DNA of 12,603 bases from positions 1 through 12,603 of the forward strand of contig SLMR01000026.1 of the NCBI GenBank assembly GCA_007133445.1, given 5' to 3'. Position 1 is the stretch's first letter. Every line of letters begins with the position of its first letter. This DNA comes from Aquisalimonas sp. (GTDB lineage Bacteria > Pseudomonadota > Gammaproteobacteria > Nitrococcales > Aquisalimonadaceae). A model generated the notes under the pieces. It did no database searches. It saw nothing but the letters and a program-made list of their open reading frames with translations, and was not told where the DNA came from. Both the position numbers and the translations under genes were made by a program. This document shows, piece after piece, positions 1-6,730 of the stretch.

Positions 1-147
1 CAGCACCACCTTCTTGCCCTTGAGATCGCCAAGGGAGAGGGCGGAGAAATCCGTCCGCGTCAGCGTGAAATCCGGCGCTTGCATGCCGGTATCAGGCAGT
101 TCACCAGCAGTCTGCACCATGGTGCCGCGCAGTGAGATCTGTGGCAT
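1..147 (-). CDS. tpx: Thiol peroxidase (Tpx), N-terminal part, cut by window edge
   Basis: The first 49 codons of a gene that continues beyond base 1. The translation starts MPQISLRGTMVQTAGELPD and continues through GMQAPDFTLT to SLGDLKGKKVVL. This matches the N-terminus of Tpx-type atypical 2-Cys peroxiredoxins: a short beta hairpin, the APDFTL strand, then the L-x-D-x-KGKKVVL strand that leads to the catalytic site. The peroxidatic cysteine, expected near residue 60, lies outside the window and cannot be checked. Family members reduce hydrogen and alkyl hydroperoxides with thioredoxin as electron donor. The ATG at 147 follows an AGGAG ribosome-binding site 8 bases upstream. It starts 28 bases after the stop of the small helical protein gene, so the two may share a transcript. 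BCP/AhpC-type peroxiredoxins are the alternative, but the long N-terminal hairpin favours Tpx. Confidence 0.8.
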   Translation of the reverse strand, partial: MPQISLRGTMVQTAGELPDTGMQAPDFTLTRTDFSALSLGDLKGKKVVL

Positions 148-175
148 TGATTACGCTCCTGTCTTGGTTGATGGA

Positions 176-466
176 TCAGTCACGAAAATTCGTCCAGGCC
201 CTCCGGAAGCCGTCGTCCAGGTCCTTCCACGCCTTCTCCGCACGCTTGCGGAAGTCGTCCCAGCCTTCCTCGCCCGCACGCTCGAGCTCCTTCATCCGCT
301 CGCGCGCCTCCTCGCGGCGCTGCCGTAGATCCTCGATTTCCGTCTCATAGCGCAGCCGGGCATCGGCCTGCGCCTCCCTGGCCTTGGCTTCCAGCCGGGC
401 CAGATCCGCATTCCACTGGTCCAGCTGCGCCTTGAACTTCTCCAGGTACTCATCCCGCTTGGCCAT
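176..466 (-). CDS. Small charged helical/coiled-coil protein with 11-residue Trp repeats
   Basis: A 96-residue protein of unknown function. It has almost no helix breakers: Gly appears only at 65, 68 and 86, and there is no Pro or Cys. It has no signal peptide or membrane segment. Residues 1–60 form a very charged helix rich in Glu, Lys, Arg and Ala with heptad-like spacing (LEKFKAQLDQWNADLARLEA), consistent with a coiled coil. Residues 66–96 hold three 11-residue units in which W69/F72, W80/L83 and W91/F94 are exactly 11 apart. An upstream in-frame start at 511 exists, but the ATG at 466 has a GGAGGGAGGT ribosome-binding site just before it and gives the natural MAKRDEYLEK start. The gene follows a 135-base gap after the methyltransferase and precedes tpx by 28 bases. 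Similar small coiled-coil proteins occur as hypotheticals in Gammaproteobacteria (from memory). A scaffold, membrane-surface or stress-related role is only a guess. Confidence 0.85.
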   Translation of the reverse strand: MAKRDEYLEKFKAQLDQWNADLARLEAKAREAQADARLRYETEIEDLRQRREEARERMKELERAGEEGWDDFRKRAEKAWKDLDDGFRRAWTNFRD

Positions 467-470
467 GGCC

Positions 471-480
471 ACCTCCCTCC
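471..480 (-). promoter_or_regulatory. Strong ribosome-binding site fixing the start of the helical protein
   Basis: On the minus strand this reads GGAGGGAGGT, followed by GGCC and ATG at 466. It is one of the best Shine–Dalgarno matches in the window. It decides for the ATG at 466 over the in-frame upstream start at 511, for which I see no comparable site. Confidence 0.75.
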
Positions 481-514
481 TGTCTCGTGACCCGATGCCG
501 CACTGTCGCATGCT

Positions 515-533
515 CTGTCGGGAAACGCGACAG
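515..533 (-). repeat. Perfect 6-bp inverted repeat in the leader of the helical protein
   Basis: CTGTCG (515–520) and CGACAG (528–533) are perfect inverted repeats around a 7-base loop. A further CTGTCG copy stands at 503–508 and a near copy (CTGTCT) at 480–485. No T-run follows on the minus strand, so this is not a convincing intrinsic terminator. It lies 49–67 bases upstream of the ATG at 466 and could be an operator or a 5' UTR hairpin. It may also be chance in GC-rich DNA. Confidence 0.35.
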
Positions 534-558
534 GCGGCTCAGCTACAAGGGTACTTAC

Positions 559-586
559 ATTGTCACGGGAATGACCACTGGTCCAA
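559..586 (-). promoter_or_regulatory. Possible weak sigma-70 promoter for helical protein–tpx
   Basis: In the only gap above 100 bases, the minus strand reads TTGGAC (586–581), a 16-base spacer, then GACAAT (564–559), a moderate match to the -10 box. The spacer contains the odd-centred palindrome GACCAGTGGTC (583–573), which overlaps the -35 element and could be an operator. The -35 match is poor. The assignment rests mainly on position, about 95 bases upstream of the ATG at 466. Confidence 0.25.
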
Positions 587-601
587 CCACTCGGCCACCG
601 G

Positions 602-1264
602 TCACAAGCGGCCGTGAACCAGGAGGTGGCGATCCGAGACGGTCTCCACGTGGAGGGTATCCAGCCCCGCATCCCGGAGCTGCTGCCGGACCTCGTCCGG
701 GGTAAACGCCGCCAGCAGGGAGTTGAAGAAGTCACGGCGCAGCACTTCCGGTTCGCCGGCACCGTACGCCTCGACAATTTCCGCCGCTCCCTCGCGGTCC
801 GGCGGCCGGAACAGATCCATGACCAGCACGCCGGCGCCAGGCCGCGCCGCACGCCGGACCATCCGCCACAGCCCCATGGGCTCGTGCAGATGGTGGAGCA
901 AGCTATTGCTGACGACGTCGTCGTACTCCTGACGCGGCAGGTTCGCATCCGGGATACTGCCGTGCAGGAAGCGGACCCGCGGCACCAAATCCGGCTCCTG
1001 CGCCAGAGCATCCCGGGCCAGGGCAAGCATGGCCTCTGCCCCGTCCAGACCGTGGACTTCGACACCCGGATAACGACGCACGACACGCAACGGGATGTCG
1101 CCGGGGCCACAGCCGAGATCCAGCATCACACCGGAGGGTGTCCCCAGGCGTTCCTCGAACAGTGTCAGAAAGCGGCTGTTGGGTTCCTCGAAGTCCGCCC
1201 GGGCGTATGCCAGCGCCTGTTCGGCCTCGTCCATGAGCTCAGGTTCGGGGATGCGCTCCATCAT
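602..1264 (-). CDS. Class I SAM-dependent methyltransferase, substrate unknown
   Basis: A 220-residue Rossmann-fold methyltransferase. Motif I is clear at residues 48–56 (LDLGCGPGD). The acidic residue after strand beta2 is in HGLDGAEAML (71–80), and the motif IV region is YDDVVSNSLLHHLHEP (114–129). This layout resembles UbiE/CmoA-like and type 11/12 methyltransferases acting on small molecules. Residues 1–45 form a helical cap, which usually helps bind substrate. There is no signal peptide or membrane segment, so it should be cytosolic. Two ATGs stand in tandem (1264 and 1261); I took the first, with GGCAGGA upstream. The gene begins 3 bases after the stop of the glycerate kinase, so the two are probably translationally coupled. 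That suggests a shared regulon but does not identify the substrate. Confidence 0.85.
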   Translation of the reverse strand: MMERIPEPELMDEAEQALAYARADFEEPNSRFLTLFEERLGTPSGVMLDLGCGPGDIPLRVVRRYPGVEVHGLDGAEAMLALARDALAQEPDLVPRVRFLHGSIPDANLPRQEYDDVVSNSLLHHLHEPMGLWRMVRRAARPGAGVLVMDLFRPPDREGAAEIVEAYGAGEPEVLRRDFFNSLLAAFTPDEVRQQLRDAGLDTLHVETVSDRHLLVHGRL

Positions 1265-1267
1265 TCA

Positions 1268-2497
1268 TCATTCCTGCCGGTAACCGATGACCACGTCCAT
1301 GACATTGGTACCGGTGGGGCCGGTGCGCAACAAGTCACCGCTGGCCTCCAGGAAGCGACCACTGTCCGCCGCCTCGAGACAGGCCTCGGGATCCAGCCCC
1401 GCCTGGCGGCCGCGGAAACAGGTCTGCACATCCACCAGCGCACCGGCGGCATCACCGGGGCCGTCGGTGCCGTCAGTCCCGGCGGCCAGCAGCCACAACC
1501 CCCGGTACCCCTCGATGCAGGCAGCCGCCGTCAACGCCAGCGCCTGGGCACGTCCGCCCTGGCCGGGATCATCAGGCAGCGCAACAGTGGTTTCACCGCC
1601 CCACACCTGCACGCCCGCCGGGCCGTGAATCAGAGCCTCGGCAATGCGTTCACCGGCCCGCAGGGCATCACCCCCCAGCTGTTTCTCGTGCAGTGTGACC
1701 GGCAGTCCCAGGTGCTGCGCCCGGGCGCGGACCGCTTCCAGGGCGTCACCGTTGCGGGCCACGATCCGTTGCTGCAGACCGGCTACCGCGGGTGCGTTTT
1801 CATCGGGGGGCCCCGGGACCTCCGCGGCGGCACGGTGCACCCAATCCGGCGCGCCATCCGGCACGCTGCCCGGTGACTGCCCCGGCACGAACAGGCCGGA
1901 GCCGATCACTGCCGGGTCATCGCCGGGGACATCGGAAACCAGGTACAGCCGCGCCGGCCGCCCCTGAAGATGCAGCGCCAGGCGCCCCCCCTTGATGCGG
2001 GAGATGGCCCGGCGCACGGCGTTGATGGCGTCAATGGCCAGGTGCTGGCCCAGCAGCCAGCGATTGAGCTCGGCCAGATGCTCCGCGCTCACGCCTTCGG
2101 GCAGCCGTTCCACCAGGCTGGAGGCGCCTCCGGAGACAAGCAGCAGCACCTCGTCACCGGCAGGCAGCCCCTCCAGGAACTCCACGGCAGCCTCGCCAGC
2201 GGCCAGACTGCGCTCGTCCGGAACCGGGTGTGCCGCTTCCAGGCAGCGGAAACGCCCGTCGTCGGTGACCGCGTGACTGAGATGGCCGGTCTTGGTAATC
2301 ACCAGGCCGCCGATCAGCCCGTCCCCCAGCGCATCCATGGCGCCCTGCGTCATGGCCGCGGCAGCCTTGCCGATGGCCAGTAAGTGGAAGCGGCCGTCGG
2401 GCCGGTCCTGCTCCAGGGCGTGGCGGACGGCGGGCCTGCCGCCGACCCGGTCCAGGGCGGCCCGAAAGAGATGCTGCAGCAGTTCGCGGTGGTCCAT
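1268..2497 (-). CDS. gckA: Glycerate 2-kinase, GckA/TtuD (MOFRL) family
   Basis: A 409-residue protein of the type-II glycerate kinase family, often annotated as 'hydroxypyruvate reductase' TtuD. Family members phosphorylate D-glycerate to 2-phosphoglycerate with ATP, feeding products of glyoxylate or hydroxypyruvate metabolism into lower glycolysis. Visible marks in order: AIGKAAAAM (41–49, conserved Lys44), AAHPVPDE (88–95), the glycine-rich LLVSGGASSL (119–128), IKGGRLA (168–174), SDVPGDDPAVIGSG (188–201), then the C-terminal MOFRL part with WGGETTVAL (299–307), GGRAQAL (314–320), AAGTDGTDGPGDAAG (338–352) and GPTGTNVMDV (393–402). Length is typical. The ATG at 2497 has AGGAGAGGA upstream and lies 56 bases after the metZ stop. 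The methyltransferase follows after 3 bases. The kinase assignment is firm; the exact physiological substrate is inferred from the family. Confidence 0.9.
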   Translation of the reverse strand: MDHRELLQHLFRAALDRVGGRPAVRHALEQDRPDGRFHLLAIGKAAAAMTQGAMDALGDGLIGGLVITKTGHLSHAVTDDGRFRCLEAAHPVPDERSLAAGEAAVEFLEGLPAGDEVLLLVSGGASSLVERLPEGVSAEHLAELNRWLLGQHLAIDAINAVRRAISRIKGGRLALHLQGRPARLYLVSDVPGDDPAVIGSGLFVPGQSPGSVPDGAPDWVHRAAAEVPGPPDENAPAVAGLQQRIVARNGDALEAVRARAQHLGLPVTLHEKQLGGDALRAGERIAEALIHGPAGVQVWGGETTVALPDDPGQGGRAQALALTAAACIEGYRGLWLLAAGTDGTDGPGDAAGALVDVQTCFRGRQAGLDPEACLEAADSGRFLEASGDLLRTGPTGTNVMDVVIGYRQE

Positions 2498-2553
2498 GGG
2501 CGGTCCTCTCCTGCGGACGCGTGCGGGTTGTCCCAGTATGCCCCAGAGGCGGC

Positions 2554-3741
2554 TTACACGTGGGCCAGCGCCTGCTCCAGATCGGCCTGCAGGTCGTCCA
2601 CCTCTTCCAGGCCCACGGAAATGCGAAGCAGGCCTTCGGTGACCCCGGAGGCGTCGCGCTCTTCCTGGCTGATGCGACCGTGCGTGGTGCTCGCTGGATG
2701 GGTAATGGTGCTCTTGGCGTCACCGAGATTCGCGGTAATGGAGATCATCCGGGTGTTGTCCACGACGCTCCAGGCGGCCTCGCGCCCGCCGGCCACCTCG
2801 AACGACACAATGCCACCGTAGCCGGACTGCTGCCGTGTGGCCAGGTCGTGCTGGGGATGGTCGGGCAGTCCCGGGTAGTTGACGCGCCGCACCCGCGGAT
2901 GCGCCTGCAGCCACTCGGCCAGACGCTGGGCGTTCAGGGAATGCGCTTGCATGCGCAGTCGCAGCGTTTCCAGCCCCTTGAGAAACACCCAGGCGTTGAA
3001 GGGGCTCATGGTGGGGCCGGCAGTGCGCAGCACACCGAAGACGTCCTCGCCCACGCGCCGGGAATCCCCGATCACGGCACCGCCGACGCAGCGCCCCTGG
3101 CCATCCAGATACTTGGTGGCCGAGTGGATGATCAGGTCCGCACCGAGGTCCAGCGGCCGCTGCAGTGCCGGGGTACAGAAGCAGTTGTCCACGGCGAGCA
3201 GCGCATCCTGCCCGTGGGCAAGCTCCGCAAGCCTGGCGATGTCCGCCACCTCCGTGAGCGGGTTGGACGGGGTCTCCAGGAACAGCAGGCGGGTTTCCGG
3301 GCGCAGCGCCGCCTCCCAGCCCGCGTAGTCGGTGGGGTCGACGAAGGTAGTCTCAACGCCGAACTTGGGCAGGATCTTGCTGAACAGCGAGGTGGTGGTC
3401 CCAAACACCCCGCGGGAGCAGACGATATGATCCCCGGACCGGAGCAGCGCCATGCAGGTCGCGGTGATGGCTGCCATGCCCGATGCCGTTGCGACACACG
3501 CCTCGCCGCCTTCAAGCGCCGCCAGACGCTGCTCGAAGGTCCGCACCGTGGGGTTGGTGAACCGCGAGTAGATGTTGCCCGGTTCCTCGCCAGCGAAACG
3601 CGCCGCAGCCTGGGCGGCACTGTCGAAGGTGAAACTCGAGGACAGGAACAGGGGCTCCGACTGCTCCTGTTCGCCGGTGCGGACCTGCCCCCCGCGCACG
3701 GCCTGCGTGTCGAATCCTGCTGGCTTGTGTTCCTCCGTCAT
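2554..3741 (-). CDS. metZ: O-succinylhomoserine sulfhydrylase
   Basis: A 395-residue PLP enzyme of the Cys/Met-metabolism (gamma-family) group. MetZ makes homocysteine directly from O-succinylhomoserine and sulfide, bypassing cystathionine. Seen in the sequence: the tetramer/phosphate-binding YSRFTNPTV (58–66), TASGMAAI (85–92), the PLP-stacking and pyridine-nitrogen region AVDNCFCTPALQRP (183–196, Asp185), the Schiff-base lysine in SATKYLDGQGR (Lys210), and LGDAKSTITHPASTTH (339–354) with the substrate-carboxylate Arg373 in LLRISVGLE. The start MTEEHKPAGFDTQAVRGG and the HSATKYLDGQGR wording fit MetZ better than MetB or MetC. The position after purF, as in Pseudomonas, supports this. The ATG at 3741 follows a GAGGA site. 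It is 62 bases after the purF stop. MetY (O-acetylhomoserine) is less likely because MetY is longer. Confidence 0.93.
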   Translation of the reverse strand: MTEEHKPAGFDTQAVRGGQVRTGEQEQSEPLFLSSSFTFDSAAQAAARFAGEEPGNIYSRFTNPTVRTFEQRLAALEGGEACVATASGMAAITATCMALLRSGDHIVCSRGVFGTTTSLFSKILPKFGVETTFVDPTDYAGWEAALRPETRLLFLETPSNPLTEVADIARLAELAHGQDALLAVDNCFCTPALQRPLDLGADLIIHSATKYLDGQGRCVGGAVIGDSRRVGEDVFGVLRTAGPTMSPFNAWVFLKGLETLRLRMQAHSLNAQRLAEWLQAHPRVRRVNYPGLPDHPQHDLATRQQSGYGGIVSFEVAGGREAAWSVVDNTRMISITANLGDAKSTITHPASTTHGRISQEERDASGVTEGLLRISVGLEEVDDLQADLEQALAHV

Positions 3742-3764
3742 GCAGATGTCCTCAAGGGTTTTCG

Positions 3765-3796
3765 CGCCGACCCCATCGCCTGCGGAGGGGACGGCG
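3765..3796 (-). repeat. Imperfect inverted repeat between purF and metZ
   Basis: On the plus strand CGCCG-A-CCCC (3765–3774) is mirrored by GGGG-A-CGGCG (3787–3796). The result is a nine-pair GC stem with one A·A mismatch and a 12-base loop. It fills half of the 62-base gap between the purF stop and the metZ start. Downstream on the minus strand the sequence continues CGAAAACCC, with no T-run, so it is not a standard terminator. It may be a processing or stabilising hairpin that separates the two messages. Confidence 0.35.
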
Positions 3797-3803
3797 GTCG
3801 CGC

Positions 3804-5315
3804 TCAGTCGGGCTCGCTCTGGAGATCCACCAGGGAGTCGGCACTTGCGCGCTGGTTCTTGGCGTCATCGTTGCGCTGCGCTTCCAGGGCCTTCAGGTAG
3901 TCCCCGGTGACGTCGCCGGTGACGTACTCGCCGTTGAAGCAGGACGCATCGAACGCCCGCAGTCGCGGGTTGCCGTGCTGCACGGCGGCGATCAGGTCGT
4001 CCAGATCCTGGTAGATCAGCCGATCCGCGCCGATCAGCCGCGCCACTTCCGCCTCGGAGCGATCGTGGGCAATCAACTCCCGGGCCGACGGCATGTCGAT
4101 GCCGTAGACATTAGGGTAACGCACCGGCGGCGCCGCCGATGCGAAATAGACGTTGCGGGCACCCTCGTCCCGCGCCATCTGGATGATCTGATCACAGGTC
4201 GTCCCGCGGACAATGGAATCATCCACCAGTAGCACGTTCTTGCCCTTGAACTCGAGACCGATGGGGTTGAGCTTCTGGCGCACGGACTTCTCGCGCTGTT
4301 GCTGGCCGGGCATGATGAACGTCCGCCCGATGTAGCGATTCTTGATGAACCCCTCGCGGTACTTCACGCCCAGGTGCTGGGCCATCTCCAGGGCAGCCGT
4401 GCGGCTGGTATCAGGCACCGGGATGATCACGTCGATATCGTGGTCCTGCCACTCGCGCTCGATCTTGGCTGCCAGGTGCTGCCCCATCCGCAGACGCGCC
4501 TTGTACACCGCGACGTCGTCGATGATGGAATCCGGCCGGGCCAGGTAGACGTACTCGAACAGGCACGGGCAGTTCTCCGGGGCATCAGCGCACTGGCGCG
4601 TGTGCAGCTCGCCGTCCAGGGTGACGAACAGCGCTTCCCCGGGCTCAAGCTCCCGAACCAGGCGGAAACCGAGCGTATCCATGGCCACGCTCTCGGACGC
4701 CACCAGGTACTCGCGCCCCTCGGGCGTCTCGCGCTCGCCGAAACACACGGGGCGGATGCCATGGGGATCACGGAAGGCGAGCATGCCGTAGCCGTTGATC
4801 ATGGCCACCGCGGCGTAGCCGCCGCTGCAACGCCGGTGTACGCCGGCAACGGCATCGAAGATGTCGTTCTCGTCCACCCGCAGCTTGGCCGGGCGGGCCA
4901 GCTCGTGGGCGAAGACGTTGAGCAGGATCTCGGAATCGGACTCGGTGTTGATATGGCGGAGATCCTCGAGGAACAGCTCCCGCTTGAGCTGCTCGGCATT
5001 GGTCAGGTTGCCGTTGTGGGCGAGGCTGATGCCGTACGGGGAGTTCACGTAGAAGGGCTGCGCTTCCGCGCTGCTGGCACAGCCCGCGGTGGGGTAGCGC
5101 ACGTGCCCGATACCGATGTGGCCTCGCAACTGAATCATGTGCTCGGTACGGAAGACATCGCGCACCAGGCCATTGCGCTTACGCAGGTAAAGGCGCCCGT
5201 TCTCCCAGGTCATGATGCCGGCAGCGTCCTGGCCCCGGTGCTGGAGCACGGTCAGCCCGTCGTAGATCGCCTGGTTCACCGGCCCGTGGGCCACCATTCC
5301 GATAATGCCGCACAT
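3804..5315 (-). CDS. purF: Amidophosphoribosyltransferase (glutamine PRPP amidotransferase)
   Basis: A 503-residue enzyme for the first committed step of purine synthesis: PRPP plus glutamine gives phosphoribosylamine. The N-terminal Ntn glutaminase domain begins directly with the nucleophile Cys2 ([11 protein letters not shown]), without the propeptide of Bacillus-type enzymes, and is followed by [11 protein letters not shown] (24–34), GHVRYPTAG (70–78, Arg73), HNGNLTN (100–106) and SDSEILL (126–132). The C-terminal phosphoribosyltransferase domain has [12 protein letters not shown] (297–308) and the PRPP loop [13 protein letters not shown] (361–373). The four Fe-S cysteines of the Bacillus type are not evident, as expected for a proteobacterial enzyme. 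Length matches the E. coli protein (505, from memory). AGGAGGA lies upstream of the ATG at 5315. cvpA precedes it by 53 bases, as in the classic cvpA–purF operon. No PurR-box-like palindrome is visible in that gap. Confidence 0.97.
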   Translation of the reverse strand: MCGIIGMVAHGPVNQAIYDGLTVLQHRGQDAAGIMTWENGRLYLRKRNGLVRDVFRTEHMIQLRGHIGIGHVRYPTAGCASSAEAQPFYVNSPYGISLAHNGNLTNAEQLKRELFLEDLRHINTESDSEILLNVFAHELARPAKLRVDENDIFDAVAGVHRRCSGGYAAVAMINGYGMLAFRDPHGIRPVCFGERETPEGREYLVASESVAMDTLGFRLVRELEPGEALFVTLDGELHTRQCADAPENCPCLFEYVYLARPDSIIDDVAVYKARLRMGQHLAAKIEREWQDHDIDVIIPVPDTSRTAALEMAQHLGVKYREGFIKNRYIGRTFIMPGQQQREKSVRQKLNPIGLEFKGKNVLLVDDSIVRGTTCDQIIQMARDEGARNVYFASAAPPVRYPNVYGIDMPSARELIAHDRSEAEVARLIGADRLIYQDLDDLIAAVQHGNPRLRAFDASCFNGEYVTGDVTGDYLKALEAQRNDDAKNQRASADSLVDLQSEPD

Positions 5316-5368
5316 GAACGCTGCATCCTCCTGCCGCTCGCTCTCACGGAGCGTCCGGACACCGCCCG

Positions 5369-5968
5369 TCAGGCGTCGTCCGGTGCCGCCTCCGTACTTG
5401 CCGGGGGCGCCCCGGCATTGTCACAGAATTCCTGCCAGTAGTCCGGCGCTTCGGTGCCGTCGGCGTCCGGGTCGCCTGCCAGAGGCGTGTAGTCCATCAG
5501 TCCGTCCAGCCATTCGCGCACACCCAGCTCACACACCCAGGGCTGGAACTGTGCCACCAGCACGGACTCCTGCCACCAGGCCTCCCGCGGCAGGGCGGTG
5601 AGCCCCGCCGCCACGATCACCACGGCCACCACCACCAGTCCGCGGGCGATGCCGAAGATCACCCCGATGTAGCGATCGGTGCCGCTCAGCCCTGTTCGCC
5701 CTACGAGCTGGCCGGCGATGTAGTTGATGATGGCGCCGACGATCAGCGTCCCCACGAACAGCAGCGCGAATGCGGCGCCGAGCTGCAGCGTCGGCGAGAC
5801 GATGTAGTCGCCGAAGTACACCGCTACATCCTCGGAGAAGCGAATCCCGATCCAGAAGGCGGCAATCCAGACCACCAGGGAAATCACCTCACGCACGAAG
5901 CCACGGATCAGACTGATCACGACGGAAACGGCGATCACTGCGAGGATGGCGTAATCGAGCCAGTTCAT
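5369..5968 (-). CDS. cvpA: CvpA family inner-membrane protein
   Basis: A 199-residue membrane protein of the colicin V production family. Hydrophobic segments at about 4–22, 26–43, 62–84 and 100–124 predict four transmembrane helices. The family's conserved stretch [19 protein letters not shown] (92–110) sits at the entry of the fourth. Residues from about 127 on form a soluble tail ending in an acidic, proline-rich stretch. The biochemical role is not settled; in E. coli cvpA is needed for colicin V secretion and affects envelope-stress or bile-salt tolerance (family knowledge). The start MNWLDYAIL is typical. There is no convincing Shine–Dalgarno before the ATG at 5968 (the upstream bases read TGACCTCCGCCC), so expression may depend on coupling or on a weak site. 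It is flanked by dedD and purF, the normal neighbours. Confidence 0.93.
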   Translation of the reverse strand: MNWLDYAILAVIAVSVVISLIRGFVREVISLVVWIAAFWIGIRFSEDVAVYFGDYIVSPTLQLGAAFALLFVGTLIVGAIINYIAGQLVGRTGLSGTDRYIGVIFGIARGLVVVAVVIVAAGLTALPREAWWQESVLVAQFQPWVCELGVREWLDGLMDYTPLAGDPDADGTEAPDYWQEFCDNAGAPPASTEAAPDDA

Positions 5969-6044
5969 GGGCGGAGGTCAGCGCCGGGGAAGCACGAAGG
6001 GCTGAATGGTAGCAAAGCCCCTGCACCGGAGAAAGCAAACGGCA

Positions 6045-6070
6045 CCCTGAGTTCAGCTCTCCCCTCAGGG
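6045..6070 (-). terminator. Hairpin across the dedD stop codon, weak terminator candidate
   Basis: CCCTGAG (6045–6051) and CTCAGGG (6064–6070) form a perfect 7-bp inverted repeat with a 12-base loop. It includes the dedD TGA (6067–6065). On the minus strand it is followed by TGCCGTTTGCTTTC, T-rich for this DNA but not a proper U-run. It could slow polymerase or protect an mRNA end between dedD and cvpA. Full termination is doubtful because the cvpA gap is only 96 bases. Confidence 0.3.
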
Positions 6071-6730
6071 ATGGGACACGACCAGGCCGTCCAGATCGGC
6101 CTCGTCCGCCAGCCGCTCCAGCAGTTCCTGCGCTTCGTCCCGCTCCACCACCGGACCCACGCGCAGCCGGTAGACCGGATCGTCGCCCTCGCGCTCGACA
6201 CGCTCCACATAGGCGGAGAAGTCCTGCTCCCGCAGGCGGTCACGCAGACCAAGGGCATTGTCCTCGCTGCCGAAACTGCCGACCTGAACAGCCCAGGACG
6301 CCAGTTCGTCGTCATCCTGCGGGGCTTCGTCCACCGGTTCGACCTCGGCATCGGCGTCGGTGTCGGCCTCAGCGTCTTCGGCCTCCGGCTCCGTATCCGG
6401 TTCAGCGGCCTCCGCGTCATCCCGCGCCGACGCCAGCGCGTCCTCGGACTCCGGCGCCGGTGGTGGAGCGTCACCGGGGTCATCGGCCTCATCCGCTGGC
6501 GGCTCGCCGGTTTCCTCGGGCAGGGGGACCGCCTCCAGCTCTCCCGTGGGCGGCGTCTCGCCGGGGTCGCCGCCGGGACCCAACTCCACTTCCGGGCGAT
6601 CCGGGATGTCCATGGACACGTCCGTGGTGCTGCGATCCACCGGCCCCTGCAGGAGCATGGGCAGGAAGATCACCGCCAGGGCCACCACCACGACTGCGCC
6701 GATCAGTCGCTGCTTGTGCTGCTGTTGCAC
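6065..6730 (-). CDS. dedD: SPOR-domain cell-division protein DedD
   Basis: A 221-residue bitopic inner-membrane protein. A short cytoplasmic N-terminus (MQQQHKQR) is followed by one transmembrane helix (about 9–27). Next comes a long disordered, Pro/Glu/Asp-rich periplasmic linker (about 31–143), with 42 acidic residues, three Arg and no Lys. The C-terminal SPOR domain (about 144–219) starts SWAVQVGSFGSEDNALGLRD and ends with YRLRVGPVVERDEAQELLERL. SPOR domains bind denuded glycan strands at the septum, so the protein should act in cell division. The start is GTG at 6730, overlapping the folC TAG by one base, with an ideal GGGAGGA 7 bases upstream. The folC–dedD–cvpA–purF order is conserved and supports the name. 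The linker is unusually acidic, which fits, but does not prove, a halophilic or alkaliphilic host. Confidence 0.9.
   Translation of the reverse strand: MQQQHKQRLIGAVVVVALAVIFLPMLLQGPVDRSTTDVSMDIPDRPEVELGPGGDPGETPPTGELEAVPLPEETGEPPADEADDPGDAPPPAPESEDALASARDDAEAAEPDTEPEAEDAEADTDADAEVEPVDEAPQDDDELASWAVQVGSFGSEDNALGLRDRLREQDFSAYVERVEREGDDPVYRLRVGPVVERDEAQELLERLADEADLDGLVVSHP

Noticed and set aside
614..1876. Plus-strand open frame (420 codons) opposite the methyltransferase and glycerate kinase
   Set aside because: It spans the junction of two real minus-strand genes and shows no protein-like pattern.
2521..3900. Long plus-strand open frame (459 codons) opposite metZ
   Set aside because: Low-complexity composition, no recognisable motif, and fully antisense to the well-conserved metZ.
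5316..5368. Purine-repressor operator upstream of purF
   Set aside because: I looked for an ACGCAAACGTTTGCGT-like palindrome in the cvpA–purF gap and found none.
4299..5441. Plus-strand open frame (380 codons) opposite purF
   Set aside because: Mirror frame of a highly conserved gene; no ribosome-binding site or domain.
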